DNA of 64,000 bases, from NCBI GenBank assembly GCA_002282445.1, contig NCJK01000003.1, forward strand, positions 62,001-126,000, given 5' to 3'. A program made the position numbers and the translations under genes. Below the pieces are notes generated by a model, which was not told where the DNA came from, did not search any database, and worked only from the letters and a program-made list of their open reading frames with translations. Positions 18,109 through 28,179 of the stretch are shown in pieces (position 1 is the stretch's first letter; the number at the start of each line of letters is the position of its first letter). Source of the stretch: Burkholderiales bacterium 39-55-53. Its GTDB lineage: Bacteria; Pseudomonadota; Gammaproteobacteria; Burkholderiales; Burkholderiaceae_C.

Positions 18109-18720
18109 CTATTTGGTGGCGAGCGTTGGCTGATCCAACAAGCTCGGAGGTGGGTCTAGCTTCATGCGATGCGCCACGGTGGTTTGGTGGTCACTTTGGC
18201 ATTCATCGGCCATGCGTTGGCCAAGTTTGCTGTTCATCAGCATGGATTTGTGAGGTAACTGCAACCACATCGCACCTGCTTGTGCGTCTTCTAAACGCAC
18301 GGCGCCGGTGGTGGTTTCTACGGGAGTCATGTAATAAGTGAACTTCTTCATCTGCACGATGAAACGCGAGGCAAGCTGTGGGTCTGGCGTGACAGTGACG
18401 GAATTACCCAATTCACAGACCATGCGTCCCGTGTGAACTTCGCCCACCTCGGGGGTTGCTGCTTGCACTTGAGGCACAACCACCGCTGCGGTCGCAGCTG
18501 CGGCAGGCATAGCCACCAGTGGCGTAGCCCTGACGTAATAGTATTTGGGAGCAGCGGGTTTAGCTTTGGCAGCAGCCTGCTTGACAGGGTTGGGGTTGGG
18601 CTTGGCCGGCTGAGCTTTGACGGGAGGCTTGGCGGACGAATTGGCTTGCACCTTGACAGGCTCTGCAGCCCAAGACGTGCTTGCCAAAGCAAACAACAAC
18701 ATCGCAATCATCTTGTGCAT
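18109..18720 (-). CDS. Secreted Pro/Ala/Lys-rich protein of unknown function in the TCA operon
   Basis: A 203-residue protein with a clear signal peptide (MHKMIAMLLFALASTSWA, cleavage near residue 18). A low-complexity segment rich in Pro, Ala and Lys follows to about residue 55, then a folded-looking C-terminal domain with two cysteines (MVCELGN and ADECQ) that may form a disulfide. I use the second ATG at 18720, because AGGAG is 6 bases before it but touches the first ATG. No family is recognised; similar proteins seem to occur beside acnB in Burkholderiales, but I cannot verify this. It is carried between a CitE-like lyase gene and acnB. Confidence 0.8.
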   Translation of the reverse strand: MHKMIAMLLFALASTSWAAEPVKVQANSSAKPPVKAQPAKPNPNPVKQAAAKAKPAAPKYYYVRATPLVAMPAAAATAAVVVPQVQAATPEVGEVHTGRMVCELGNSVTVTPDPQLASRFIVQMKKFTYYMTPVETTTGAVRLEDAQAGAMWLQLPHKSMLMNSKLGQRMADECQSDHQTTVAHRMKLDPPPSLLDQPTLATK

Positions 18721-18732
18721 AGCCATCTCCTG

Positions 18733-19713
18733 TTAATCCTTGAAGAATAACTGGACTTCTGCTGGAAGGCTACGGCCCGTGCTATGCGCACGTTCCAACA
18801 CTTGCCAAAAGAAGCGGTAACTGGCGCGGTCATGCAACTGACCTTTGTGGCTGATAGGCGCCCAGTGAGCGGCACGCGCTGCCAACACAATCTCGCTGGC
18901 CACTTCAATGGCCGCCGCATCAGGGGCCATGGCCTCGAGGATGGGACGGATTTGTGCGGGGTGAATGCTCCACATGCGGGTGTAGCCAAACTCGTGCGCT
19001 GCACGTTGGGCTGCGGTACGCATGGCAGCGACATCGTTGAATTCTGTCACCACGCAGTGCGACGGCACTTTGCCGTGGGCGTGGCAGGCGCTGGCGATGT
19101 CAAGCTTGGCACGCACCACCAATGGGTGTGTGAATTGGCCTTGGCCACTCATGCCATGCGCAGGAATGGCGCCTGCATGCGCAGACACAAAGTCCATCAA
19201 ACCAAAACTGAGCGACTGCACGCGCGGCTGCGCAGCAATGTCAAACGCGCGATGCACAGCAGCGGGCGACTCAATCAAAACATGGAGGGCCAAATCTTTG
19301 GCACCGGCTTGAATCAGGGCTTGCTCGGCCAGTTGCACATCGGCGACTGACTCGACCTTGGGCACCATGATGTGCGTCAAGCGGTGGGCAGCTTGTGCCC
19401 CAATGGTGGCAATGTCTGCTTGAAAACTGGGGTGATCTACGGGGTGCACACGCACGGCCACGCGGGCCTCGGGTGCGGCACTCAATGCCAACTCGGTGAC
19501 CAGCGCGGCATGCTCTGCCTCGCCGCCCACGGGGGCACCGTCTTCACAATCTAGGGTCACATCAAAGACGCAGGTTCCAAACTCTTGCGTCATTTCAGCT
19601 TGCAGCTGCAAGCTTTTGCGCATCCGCGCTTCGACACCGCTGTAGTGGTCACAGACCGGGAGGGATACCCCCGAGGCCTGTGCCCCCAGCAGAACGTCGC
19701 GCGGATGGCTCAC
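18733..19713 (-). CDS. HpcH/HpaI aldolase / CitE-like (malyl-CoA lyase-type) enzyme
   Basis: A 326-residue TIM-barrel protein of the HpcH/HpaI/CitE superfamily. Conserved pieces are LDCEDGAP (metal-binding acidic pair) near residue 55, VRVHPVDHP near residue 85, MVPKVES near residue 115, and VLIESPAAV near residue 145 with the metal-binding Glu. Relatives include citrate lyase beta subunit, malyl-CoA lyase and malyl-CoA thioesterase. No citrate lyase alpha or gamma subunit is nearby, so a stand-alone role on malyl- or methylmalyl-CoA is more likely. It lies between mdh (20-base gap) and the secreted protein gene, in the same transcript. Confidence 0.85.
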   Translation of the reverse strand: MSHPRDVLLGAQASGVSLPVCDHYSGVEARMRKSLQLQAEMTQEFGTCVFDVTLDCEDGAPVGGEAEHAALVTELALSAAPEARVAVRVHPVDHPSFQADIATIGAQAAHRLTHIMVPKVESVADVQLAEQALIQAGAKDLALHVLIESPAAVHRAFDIAAQPRVQSLSFGLMDFVSAHAGAIPAHGMSGQGQFTHPLVVRAKLDIASACHAHGKVPSHCVVTEFNDVAAMRTAAQRAAHEFGYTRMWSIHPAQIRPILEAMAPDAAAIEVASEIVLAARAAHWAPISHKGQLHDRASYRFFWQVLERAHSTGRSLPAEVQLFFKD

Positions 19714-19732
19714 TCTATTTCTCTGTTGAGAA

Positions 19733-20719
19733 TTAGATCAAGTGGGCAACGCCAGCTTGTTCGTCGGTCAACTCTTTCAGAGTCTTGTCGATGCAGCCTT
19801 GGCTGAATGCGTCGATTTCCAAACCTTCGACCACTTTGTATTGGCCGTTTTCGCATGTCACGGGGAAACCGAACATGACGTCTTTTGGAATGCCGTACCA
19901 GCCTTGTGATGGGATACCCATGGTCACCCACTTGCCGTTGGTGCCCAAAGCCCAATCGCGCATGTGGTCGATGGCAGCGTTGGCAGCAGAAGCAGCTGAA
20001 GACAAACCACGTGCGTCAATGATGGCAGCGCCGCGCTTGCCCACGGTTGGCAAGAACACGTTAGCGTTCCACTCTTGGTCGTTGATCATGGCCTTGACAG
20101 ACTCGCCCTTGATGGTGGCGAAGCGGTAGTCAGCGTACATCGTTGGAGAGTGGTTGCCCCACACGCACAATTTCTCGATGTCGGCCACGGCTTTGCCTGT
20201 CTTGGCAGCGATTTGAGACGCAGCGCGGTTGTGGTCCAAACGCAGCATGGCAGTGAAGTTGCCTGGCTTGAGGTCTGGAGCAGCCTTCATAGCGATGTAA
20301 GCGTTGGTGTTGGCTGGGTTGCCGACCACCAAGACTTTCACGTCGCGTGAAGCCACAGCGTTCAAAGCCTTGCCTTGAGCTGTGAAGATCGCGCCGTTGA
20401 TGGCGAGCAATTCAGCGCGCTCCATGCCTGGGCCGCGTGGACGTGAACCGACCAACAAAGCGTAGTCAGTGTCTTTGAACGCTGTCAATGGGTCAGAGTG
20501 AGCTTCCATACCCACCAACAATGGGAACGCGCAATCTTCGAGTTCCATCATCACGCCTTTGAGGGCTTTTTGTGCTTTTTCGTCAGGAATTTCCAACAAC
20601 TGCAAGATGACGGGTTGATCTTTGCCCAACATTTCGCCAGAGGCGATACGGAACAACAGTGCGTAACCAATTTGACCAGCTGCACCAGTGACGGCAACGC
20701 GAACAGGCTTCTTGCTCAT
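19733..20719 (-). CDS. mdh: Malate dehydrogenase (NAD)
   Basis: Mdh oxidises malate to oxaloacetate. The 328-residue protein has the Rossmann motif [19 protein letters not shown] at the N-terminus, the substrate Arg loop [10 protein letters not shown] near residue 92, [12 protein letters not shown] near residue 131, and the catalytic [12 protein letters not shown] (His) near residue 187. This is the longer, cytosolic-eukaryote-like type common in Betaproteobacteria rather than the E. coli type. It is the first gene of the leftward operon that also carries the CitE-like gene and acnB, and it is divergent from the gntR gene. Confidence 0.98.
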   Translation of the reverse strand: MSKKPVRVAVTGAAGQIGYALLFRIASGEMLGKDQPVILQLLEIPDEKAQKALKGVMMELEDCAFPLLVGMEAHSDPLTAFKDTDYALLVGSRPRGPGMERAELLAINGAIFTAQGKALNAVASRDVKVLVVGNPANTNAYIAMKAAPDLKPGNFTAMLRLDHNRAASQIAAKTGKAVADIEKLCVWGNHSPTMYADYRFATIKGESVKAMINDQEWNANVFLPTVGKRGAAIIDARGLSSAASAANAAIDHMRDWALGTNGKWVTMGIPSQGWYGIPKDVMFGFPVTCENGQYKVVEGLEIDAFSQGCIDKTLKELTDEQAGVAHLI

Positions 20720-20799
20720 GAGGAAAACTCCAAGTAGTGATTAAAAAAAGAATGTAGACAGAGTTTACCCGCGAAATCGACGAATTGATCTGTCTTATG

Positions 20800-20811
20800 T
20801 CTTATAGAAGA
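20800..20811. promoter_or_regulatory. Candidate operator TCTTATAGAAGA in the mdh/gntR divergent promoter
   Basis: TCTT-N4-AAGA is an imperfect palindrome just left of a TATGAT -10-like hexamer (20812-20817) reading towards gntR. The 7-bp unit GTCTTAT is directly repeated at 20792-20798 and 20799-20805. A perfect version of the palindrome occurs at 10095-10106. The position suits autoregulation by the adjacent GntR protein and control of mdh; this is inferred from position and symmetry. Confidence 0.5.
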
Positions 20812-20861
20812 TATGATACGAGCTTGACAAAGAACTGACGCACTGCGTTTTCACACCAAAA

Positions 20862-21671
20862 ATGGCCACCTCATCCGCGCCCTCTTTTGCAACCAGCCTC
20901 CTGCCGGCGTACGCTGGCGGTGATGCCGCGGGCGCAATAGGCCTCACCCCAGCCTTCAGTCCGCTGTACCAACAGATCAAAGGTTTGATCTTGCAAAGCC
21001 TGCAATCGGGCGAATGGAAACCGGGCGAAGCCATTCCCAGCGAGATGGAGTTGGCTGCCCGCTTTCGCGTCAGCCAAGGCACGGTGCGCAAAGCCATTGA
21101 CGAATTGGCTGCCGAAAACCTCGTCGTGCGCCGCCAAGGCAAAGGCACGTTTGTGGCAACACACGCCGAACAACACGTGCAATACCGCTTCTTGAAGCTG
21201 CAACCCGACAACGGCGACACCCAAAGCGAAGGCCCTGCTGAGCGCACCATCATTGATTGCAAGCGCCTTCGAGCCAGTGCGGACGTGGCACGCGCATTGA
21301 GCCTTCGCAGCGGCGACCCCGTCTTACAAGTACGTCGCGTGCTCGCCTATTCGGGCGTGCCCACCATTTTGGAAGAGCTCTGGTTACCCGGCACACCCTT
21401 CAAGGGCCTCACCGCCGAACGCTTAAGTAATTACAGCGGCCCAATGTATGCATTGTTTGAAACCGAGTTTGGTGTGCGCATGGTGCGTGCTGATGAAAAC
21501 ATCCGCGCCGTCAACCCTGATAACGAACAAGCAGAGTTGCTCAAAGTCTCCCCAACCACACCTCTTTTGAGTGTGGAACGTGTGGCTTATACGTACAACG
21601 ACACGCCCATGGAATTGCGCCGTGGCCTGTACCGTACAGACACGCATCACTACCGCAATGCCCTGAGCTAA
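20862..21671 (+). CDS. GntR-family transcriptional regulator with UTRA domain
   Basis: A 269-residue regulator. Residues 34-99 are the winged helix-turn-helix of GntR proteins (PLYQQIKGLILQSL, PSEMELAARFRVSQGTVRKA, then the wing RRQGKGTFVA). The rest matches the UTRA ligand domain of the HutC subfamily, ending in Y-N-D-T-P-M-E-L-R-R-G-L-Y-R-T-D. It is placed between mdh (divergent) and sdhC (88 bases downstream), in the middle of a TCA-cycle cluster, so it probably senses a TCA-related metabolite and controls one or both arms. The ligand is unknown. Confidence 0.92.
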   Translation: MATSSAPSFATSLLPAYAGGDAAGAIGLTPAFSPLYQQIKGLILQSLQSGEWKPGEAIPSEMELAARFRVSQGTVRKAIDELAAENLVVRRQGKGTFVATHAEQHVQYRFLKLQPDNGDTQSEGPAERTIIDCKRLRASADVARALSLRSGDPVLQVRRVLAYSGVPTILEELWLPGTPFKGLTAERLSNYSGPMYALFETEFGVRMVRADENIRAVNPDNEQAELLKVSPTTPLLSVERVAYTYNDTPMELRRGLYRTDTHHYRNALS

Positions 21672-21759
21672 TACGGTGAAACCCTCACGTCAGTTTGATC
21701 GAGTGAAATAGAATGAAAAGTTGTTTTGACTTGCAGATAACCCTGAAGAAAGAGCCCAC

Positions 21760-22191
21760 ATGACCCAGCTTGCCAAAAAGCGGCCAGAGTTCCGCAACAT
21801 CAACGCATTGACCGACCTCCCCACATACCGCCTGCCTTTGGCTGGCATCGTGTCGATCTTGCACCGCATCAGCGGCTTCATCATGTTCTTGTTGCTGCCT
21901 CTCATCGTTTGGATGTTTGATACCTCGGTGTCTTCTGAAATTTCTTTCGCCAAATTCAGCGCAGCTTTTACGGTGGGCTTGGGCTTTGTGCCGGGTGTGC
22001 TGGTTAAGGTTGTGGTGTTGGGACTGATCTGGGCTTACTTGCACCACCTGATCGCTGGCGTGCGTCACGTCTACATGGACGTCAACCATGCCGTGAGCAA
22101 AGAATTCGGCAAGTCCTCCGCTGTTGTCACCTTGGCTTTGAGCCTCGGTCTGACCGCCGCACTAGGCGCCAAATTGTTTGGCCTTTACTGA
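21760..22191 (+). CDS. sdhC: Succinate dehydrogenase cytochrome b556 subunit
   Basis: SdhC is a membrane anchor of complex II that, with SdhD, holds heme b and the ubiquinone site. The 143-residue protein has three hydrophobic helices (about 30-52, 72-100 and 120-142). SILHRISGF near residue 33 supplies the Ser and Arg of the quinone pocket, and HHLIAGVRHVYMDV near residue 95 contains the candidate heme His. It begins the sdhCDAB operon, 18 bases before sdhD. Confidence 0.96.
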   Translation: MTQLAKKRPEFRNINALTDLPTYRLPLAGIVSILHRISGFIMFLLLPLIVWMFDTSVSSEISFAKFSAAFTVGLGFVPGVLVKVVVLGLIWAYLHHLIAGVRHVYMDVNHAVSKEFGKSSAVVTLALSLGLTAALGAKLFGLY

Positions 22192-22209
22192 TTTTCTAGG
22201 AGCTACATC

Positions 22210-22575
22210 ATGTCCGTGAATTACGGTTCCAAGCGCGTCGTCGTGGGCGCGCACTACGGTCTGCGCGACTGGCTCGCCCAACGCATCACTGCTGTGTTGA
22301 TGGTTTTGTTCACCCTGATCGTCTTGGGCCAAGTGCTCTTGACCAGCGGCGAAATCAGCTACGACAAATGGGCTGCCATTTTCAGTGGCCAGTTCATGAA
22401 GGCCTTGACCTTCTCTGTCTTCATCGCATTTGCCCTGCACGTCTGGGTGGGCATGCGAGACATTTGGATGGACTACATCAAGCCCGTGGGTTTGCGTTTG
22501 GTTCTGCAGGTATTTACTTTGGTCTGGCTGGTGTCTTGCCTCGGCTGGGCCATTCAGGTTCTCTGGAGGCTCTAA
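22210..22575 (+). CDS. sdhD: Succinate dehydrogenase membrane anchor subunit
   Basis: A 121-residue protein with three membrane helices. GLRDWLAQRITAVLM near residue 18 and HVWVGMRDIWMDYIKP near residue 78 carry the conserved Arg, the heme-binding His and the quinone-site Tyr/Asp of SdhD. Its position between sdhC and sdhA fixes the identity. TAGGAGCTACATC provides the ribosome site before the ATG. The stop is 3 bases from the sdhA start. Confidence 0.95.
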   Translation: MSVNYGSKRVVVGAHYGLRDWLAQRITAVLMVLFTLIVLGQVLLTSGEISYDKWAAIFSGQFMKALTFSVFIAFALHVWVGMRDIWMDYIKPVGLRLVLQVFTLVWLVSCLGWAIQVLWRL

Positions 22576-22578
22576 GTC

Positions 22579-24375
22579 ATGACAGTTAAAAGCTCTATCC
22601 CACGTCGCAAATTTGATGTGGTCATCGTCGGTGCTGGTGGCTCTGGCATGCGCGCTTCGTTACAACTTGCTCGTGCAGGTTTGAACGTGGCGGTGTTGTC
22701 CAAAGTGTTCCCCACACGCTCACACACCGTGGCTGCTCAAGGCGGCATTGGCGCGTCTTTGGGCAACATGAACGAAGACAACTGGCACTATCACTTCTAT
22801 GACACCGTCAAAGGCTCCGACTGGCTCGGCGACCAAGACGCGATTGAATACATGTGCCGTGAAGCGCCCAAAGTCGTGTACGACTTGGAGCACATGGGCA
22901 TGCCTTTCGACCGCAACCCAGACGGCACGATTTACCAACGCCCCTTCGGCGGCCACACCGCCAACTACGGCGAAAAGGCTGTCGAGCGCGCTTGCGCTGC
23001 GGCTGACCGTACCGGTCACGCCATGTTGCACACCCTGTACCAACAAAACGTCAAAGCCAAAACCAGCTTCTTCGTCGAATGGATGGCCCTCGACCTGATT
23101 CGCGACGACGCGGGTGATGTGGTGGGCGTGACCGCCATCGAGATGGAAACGGGCGAGCTCTACATCATGGAAGCCAAAACCGTGATGTTGGCCACCGGTG
23201 GTGCAGGCCGCATTTTTGCTGCTTCGACCAACGCGTTCATCAACACCGGTGACGGTTTGGGCATGGCAGCACGCGCTGGCATCCCACTCGAAGACATGGA
23301 ATTCTGGCAATTCCACCCCACCGGCGTAGCCGGTGCTGGCGTGCTGTTGACCGAAGGCTGCCGTGGCGAAGGCGCTATCTTGCGTAACTGCAATGGCGAA
23401 CGCTTCATGGAGCGTTATGCCCCTGCCTACAAAGACTTGGCCCCACGCGACTACGTGTCACGCTGCATGGACCAAGAGATCAAAGAAGGTCGCGGCTGCG
23501 GTCCCAACAAGGACTACATCAACCTCGACATGACCCACTTGGGTGCTGACACCATCATGAAGCGTTTGCCTTCGGTGTTCGAAATTGGCCACAACTTTGC
23601 CAACGTCGACATCACCAAAGAGCCAATCCCAGTGATCCCCACCATCCATTACCAAATGGGCGGTATCCCCACCAACATCAACGGCCAAGTTGTGACGCAA
23701 AACGCCAACAACGAAAGCGTTGTGGTGAACGGCTTGTACGCTGTGGGCGAATGCTCATGCGTGTCGGTCCACGGTGCTAACCGCTTGGGTACCAACTCAT
23801 TGCTCGACTTGTTGGTGTTCGGCCGCGCTGCTGGCAACCACATTGTTGAATACAACCAAAAGAACAAAGAGCACAAGCCTTTGCCAGCCAATGCAGCTGA
23901 CATGACCTTGGCTCGCTTGGCGCGCTTGGAATCCAACAAGACCGGCGAATACGCACAAGACGTCGCCAACGACATCCGCAACACCATGCAGTCACACGCC
24001 AGCGTGTTCCGCACACAGGCGTTGATGGATGAAGGCGTCAAGCAAATCGCTGCCCTGCGCGAGCGCGTGAACAACATCGGTTTGAAAGACAACTCCAAAG
24101 TCTTCAACACCGCACGCATCGAAGCCTTGGAAGTGGAAAACTTGATCGAAGCCGCACAAGCCACCATCGTGTCTGCTGCAGCTCGTAAAGAAAGCCGCGG
24201 CGCTCACACCGTGAACGATTACGGTGACACGCCAGAGCATCCAAACGGCCGTAACGACCAAGATTGGCACAAGCACACCCTGTGGCACAAAGAAGGCAAC
24301 CAGTTGACTTACAAGCCCGTGCAAATGAAGCCATTGACTGTCGACAGCATCCCGCTGCAGACCCGTACTTTCTGA
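22579..24375 (+). CDS. sdhA: Succinate dehydrogenase flavoprotein subunit
   Basis: SdhA oxidises succinate to fumarate and passes electrons through covalently bound FAD. The 598-residue protein shows the dinucleotide motif VVIVGAGGSGMRASL at residues 14-28, the FAD-attaching His in RSHTVAAQGG (His49), the catalytic segment FHPTGVAGAGVLLTEGCRGEG near residue 250, and HGANRLGTNSLLDLLVFGR near residue 395. Its C-terminus ends in a typical R-T-F. It lies between sdhD and sdhB, with sdhE (its flavinylation factor) two genes downstream. Confidence 0.98.
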   Translation: MTVKSSIPRRKFDVVIVGAGGSGMRASLQLARAGLNVAVLSKVFPTRSHTVAAQGGIGASLGNMNEDNWHYHFYDTVKGSDWLGDQDAIEYMCREAPKVVYDLEHMGMPFDRNPDGTIYQRPFGGHTANYGEKAVERACAAADRTGHAMLHTLYQQNVKAKTSFFVEWMALDLIRDDAGDVVGVTAIEMETGELYIMEAKTVMLATGGAGRIFAASTNAFINTGDGLGMAARAGIPLEDMEFWQFHPTGVAGAGVLLTEGCRGEGAILRNCNGERFMERYAPAYKDLAPRDYVSRCMDQEIKEGRGCGPNKDYINLDMTHLGADTIMKRLPSVFEIGHNFANVDITKEPIPVIPTIHYQMGGIPTNINGQVVTQNANNESVVVNGLYAVGECSCVSVHGANRLGTNSLLDLLVFGRAAGNHIVEYNQKNKEHKPLPANAADMTLARLARLESNKTGEYAQDVANDIRNTMQSHASVFRTQALMDEGVKQIAALRERVNNIGLKDNSKVFNTARIEALEVENLIEAAQATIVSAAARKESRGAHTVNDYGDTPEHPNGRNDQDWHKHTLWHKEGNQLTYKPVQMKPLTVDSIPLQTRTF

Positions 24376-24388
24376 TCAGGTAAACACC

Positions 24389-25093
24389 ATGACAAAACGC
24401 ACGTTCCAAATATATCGCTACGACCCAGACACCGACGCCAAGCCATACATGCAGACCATCGAGGTCGAATTGGATGGCAACGAGCGCATGCTCTTGGATG
24501 CTTTGATGAAACTCAAAGCCGTCGATCCCACCATTTCGTTCCGTCGTTCATGCCGTGAAGGCGTGTGCGGTTCGGACGCAATGAACATCAACGGCAAAAA
24601 CGGTCTGGCCTGCTTGACCAACATGCGCACCCTGCCCGGCGTGATCGTGTTGAAGCCCCTGCCAGGTCTGCCTGTCATCCGCGACTTGATCGTGGACATG
24701 ACTCAGTTCTTCAAGCAATACCACTCCATCAAGCCCTACTTGGTCAACGACACACAAGTGCCAGACAAAGAGCGCCTGCAGTCCCCTGAGGAGCGCGATG
24801 AGTTGAACGGCTTGTACGAGTGCATCTTGTGCGCCAGCTGCTCCACCAGTTGCCCATCGTTCTGGTGGAACCCCGACAAGTTTGTAGGCCCCGCTGGTTT
24901 GTTGCAAGCCTATCGCTTCATTGCCGATAGCCGCGACCAAGACACCGCTGGCCGTTTGGACAACTTGGAAGACCCCTACCGTCTGTTCCGTTGCCACACC
25001 ATCATGAACTGCGTCGACGTGTGCCCCAAGGGTTTGAACCCCACCAAGGCCATCGGCAAGATCAAAGAATTGATGGTCCGTCGCGCCATCTAA
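24389..25093 (+). CDS. sdhB: Succinate dehydrogenase iron-sulfur subunit
   Basis: SdhB relays electrons from FAD to quinone through three Fe-S centres. The 234-residue protein has the [2Fe-2S] ligands in SCREGVCGSDAMNINGKNG (Cys55, Cys60, Asp63, then Cys75); Asp in the third position is normal for bacterial SdhB. CILCASCSTSCPSFWW near residue 148 and CHTIMNCVDVCPKGLNP near residue 205 give the [4Fe-4S] and [3Fe-4S] centres. It directly follows sdhA with a 13-base gap. Confidence 0.98.
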   Translation: MTKRTFQIYRYDPDTDAKPYMQTIEVELDGNERMLLDALMKLKAVDPTISFRRSCREGVCGSDAMNINGKNGLACLTNMRTLPGVIVLKPLPGLPVIRDLIVDMTQFFKQYHSIKPYLVNDTQVPDKERLQSPEERDELNGLYECILCASCSTSCPSFWWNPDKFVGPAGLLQAYRFIADSRDQDTAGRLDNLEDPYRLFRCHTIMNCVDVCPKGLNPTKAIGKIKELMVRRAI

Positions 25094-25124
25094 GGCACGA
25101 CAAACCATCACTCGGAGCACCAGC

Positions 25125-25448
25125 ATGGACGCGGACGCACCATTTCGCGACACCTCTGTCGGTGACCCGACGCTGGACGGCTTAGACGGCAAGCAAGCAC
25201 TTGGCGAACGAGCCCTCAGCAAACTGCACTGGCGTAGCCGGCGCGGCCTGCTCGAAAACGATTTGTTCATCAAAAAGTTTTTCGAGCGGCATGAATCTCG
25301 CTTAACCGTGGGACATGCCCGAGGCATGTATGAGCTGATGGACCTGTCTGACAACGACTTGCTCGACATTTTGTTGAAACGCAAAGACTTGCCAGAAAAG
25401 CCACTGACTGAAGAAGCACTCGAAGTGCTGAACATGTTGAGAAATTGA
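25125..25448 (+). CDS. sdhE: FAD assembly factor SdhE
   Basis: SdhE helps attach FAD covalently to SdhA. This 107-residue protein carries the defining RGxxE motif in [18 protein letters not shown] (residues about 44-61), inside a small helical domain, plus the [19 protein letters not shown] segment typical of the family. An N-terminal extension of about 25 residues makes it longer than E. coli SdhE (88). Its place between sdhB and gltA agrees with the usual betaproteobacterial order. Confidence 0.92.
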   Translation: MDADAPFRDTSVGDPTLDGLDGKQALGERALSKLHWRSRRGLLENDLFIKKFFERHESRLTVGHARGMYELMDLSDNDLLDILLKRKDLPEKPLTEEALEVLNMLRN

Positions 25449-25485
25449 ACCGAGTACCACTTTAAAAAGATCTATAGGAAGAACC

Positions 25486-26799
<1,314 letters not shown>

Positions 26800-26811
26800 T
26801 TGCACCAAAGC

Positions 26812-26840
26812 AAAAAGCCCTGCACTGCAGGGCTTTTTTG
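26812..26840 (+). terminator. Rho-independent terminator after gltA
   Basis: AAAAAGCCCTGCA pairs with TGCAGGGCTTTTTT in an almost loop-free hairpin followed by T-rich sequence, 13 bases after the gltA stop. Confidence 0.92.
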
Positions 26841-26885
26841 TTTTTGAAACGTTCGCACATCAGTGCAGTGGTAGGCTCTGCCGCT

Positions 26886-27269
26886 ATGAGTTCTGTACCG
26901 TTTTTTAATACGCCCGAGGCCCTGCGCCAACTGGCCAGCAAACCCCATACCGCCTGCCAATGCAGCTTGCAACACTGTGCAGGATGGGAGAGTGTTAGCG
27001 AAGCCGTATGGCCAGCGCAGCACATGACCCTCGTGGCCACCCTGCGCGACCCCGATGCGTATGAACCCACGTTTGAAGAACAGCACCCCAGCGGCACGCG
27101 CTACGAATCAGCCGATGCGCCTGTGGCCTTGAAGTTTTTCCCGTACAACCGCTGTGATGTGCACGCCTGCGACCAATGTCAGCAACTCACGCTGCGCTAC
27201 ACCGAGTTTGGGGGCTACTACGTGGACCCTCGCGCGCGTCGCTTAAACGCTGAACTGATCAGCGATTAA
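26886..27269 (+). CDS. Conserved hypothetical protein with Cys-rich C-terminal half
   Basis: A 127-residue soluble protein with no family I can name. Cysteines occur in TACQCSLQHCAGW near residues 21-33 and in CDVHACDQCQQL near residue 92, which could form one metal site or two. The C-terminal YTEFGGYYVDPRARRLNAELI is strikingly aromatic. The start codon lies just after the gltA terminator, so it has its own promoter. Its stop overlaps the convergent rdgC stop. Codon use is like its neighbours, and the frame is clean, so it is probably a real gene. Confidence 0.75.
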   Translation: MSSVPFFNTPEALRQLASKPHTACQCSLQHCAGWESVSEAVWPAQHMTLVATLRDPDAYEPTFEEQHPSGTRYESADAPVALKFFPYNRCDVHACDQCQQLTLRYTEFGGYYVDPRARRLNAELISD

Positions 27270-28162
27270 GCCAACACCATTTCGCCGCCCAAGGCCTCGA
27301 ACAAATCTGGAATGAGCTTGCTGAGCTCACCCGTGGCAATGGCCACATCGGCATCAAAGCCTTCGTCTTTTTCGGTGGAGGTGGCTTCAAACACCACATC
27401 CAAGAAAGTGATCTTTTTCAGTTGCATGCCTTCGGTCAGCGAGAACGACACACGCCCTTCCCACGTCAATGCCAAACGCGTGGGCAGCTTGCCGCCTTCG
27501 ACGTGTTGCTTCACCTCGTCGGTGTCCAGCGGGTGGCGCACATAGCGCACCACTGACTTCGATTCATCAGCGGCCTTTAGCTCGCACTCACGGTCCACGC
27601 TAAATGCAGAGGGCGACTCTTGGGTGATCAACCAAGAAGCCATGGCTGACTGAGGCGACATTTGTGTGTTGATCAAAGTCAGGCTCAAACCCGCGAATGT
27701 CTTGATCAGCATCGTCACCACCTCGTCCGCTTTGGCTTGGCTGCCGGCGTCCAGCACCATCAGGTTGGTGGCTGGATCGATCCACACCAGGATCGATGAC
27801 TCTTTGCTAAAGGCCATGGGCATCAAAGACATCTTCACGTCTTCTTTGATTTCCTTCATTTCCTTCTTGCCGGGCTTGCGGCCTTCGGTGGCTTCAATCA
27901 CCGCGCTGCGCTCTTTGGCCTTGCGTGTGACGATGGAGCCGGGCACACCCTTGGTCTCGATCTTGAGCTTCAACATACGCTGACCACTCACTGCCTCCAC
28001 CAGCGGGCCATGAGCTTCGCCGCGAGGCTCGACCCAGCCAATGGCTTTTTCTTGGCTCGCGCCACACGGCACAAACCGCTCGGCGTCTAACGCCTGTTCC
28101 ATTTGCTCAAGGCTGGGGCTCCAGCCCTCAGCGATTCGATACACCATCACATTTTTAAACAC
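27266..28162 (-). CDS. rdgC: Recombination-associated protein RdgC
   Basis: RdgC forms a ring around duplex DNA and can restrain RecA-dependent recombination. The 298-residue length is near the E. coli protein (303). The N-terminal FKNVMVYRIAEGW, the block SPQSAMASWL and the C-terminal KKITFLDVVF are family features. The gene starts with GTG at 28162, the position where family members have Met-Phe-Lys-Asn. Two hairpins lie in its presumed leader (28180-28224), one followed by a T-run in the rdgC direction. It is divergent from the Cys-repeat protein gene. Confidence 0.93.
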   Translation of the reverse strand: MFKNVMVYRIAEGWSPSLEQMEQALDAERFVPCGASQEKAIGWVEPRGEAHGPLVEAVSGQRMLKLKIETKGVPGSIVTRKAKERSAVIEATEGRKPGKKEMKEIKEDVKMSLMPMAFSKESSILVWIDPATNLMVLDAGSQAKADEVVTMLIKTFAGLSLTLINTQMSPQSAMASWLITQESPSAFSVDRECELKAADESKSVVRYVRHPLDTDEVKQHVEGGKLPTRLALTWEGRVSFSLTEGMQLKKITFLDVVFEATSTEKDEGFDADVAIATGELSKLIPDLFEALGGEMVLA

Positions 28163-28179
28163 GGGTCACCTTTGCTTTT

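Noticed and set aside
24548-25435. 295-codon minus-strand frame opposite sdhB and sdhE
   Set aside because: sdhB and sdhE show all ligand and RGxxE motifs; the antisense product has none.
25449-25485. AGATCTATAGGAAGA before gltA as another GntR-type site
   Set aside because: It does not keep the TCTT-N4-AAGA symmetry; the AGGAAGA part is better explained as the gltA ribosome site.
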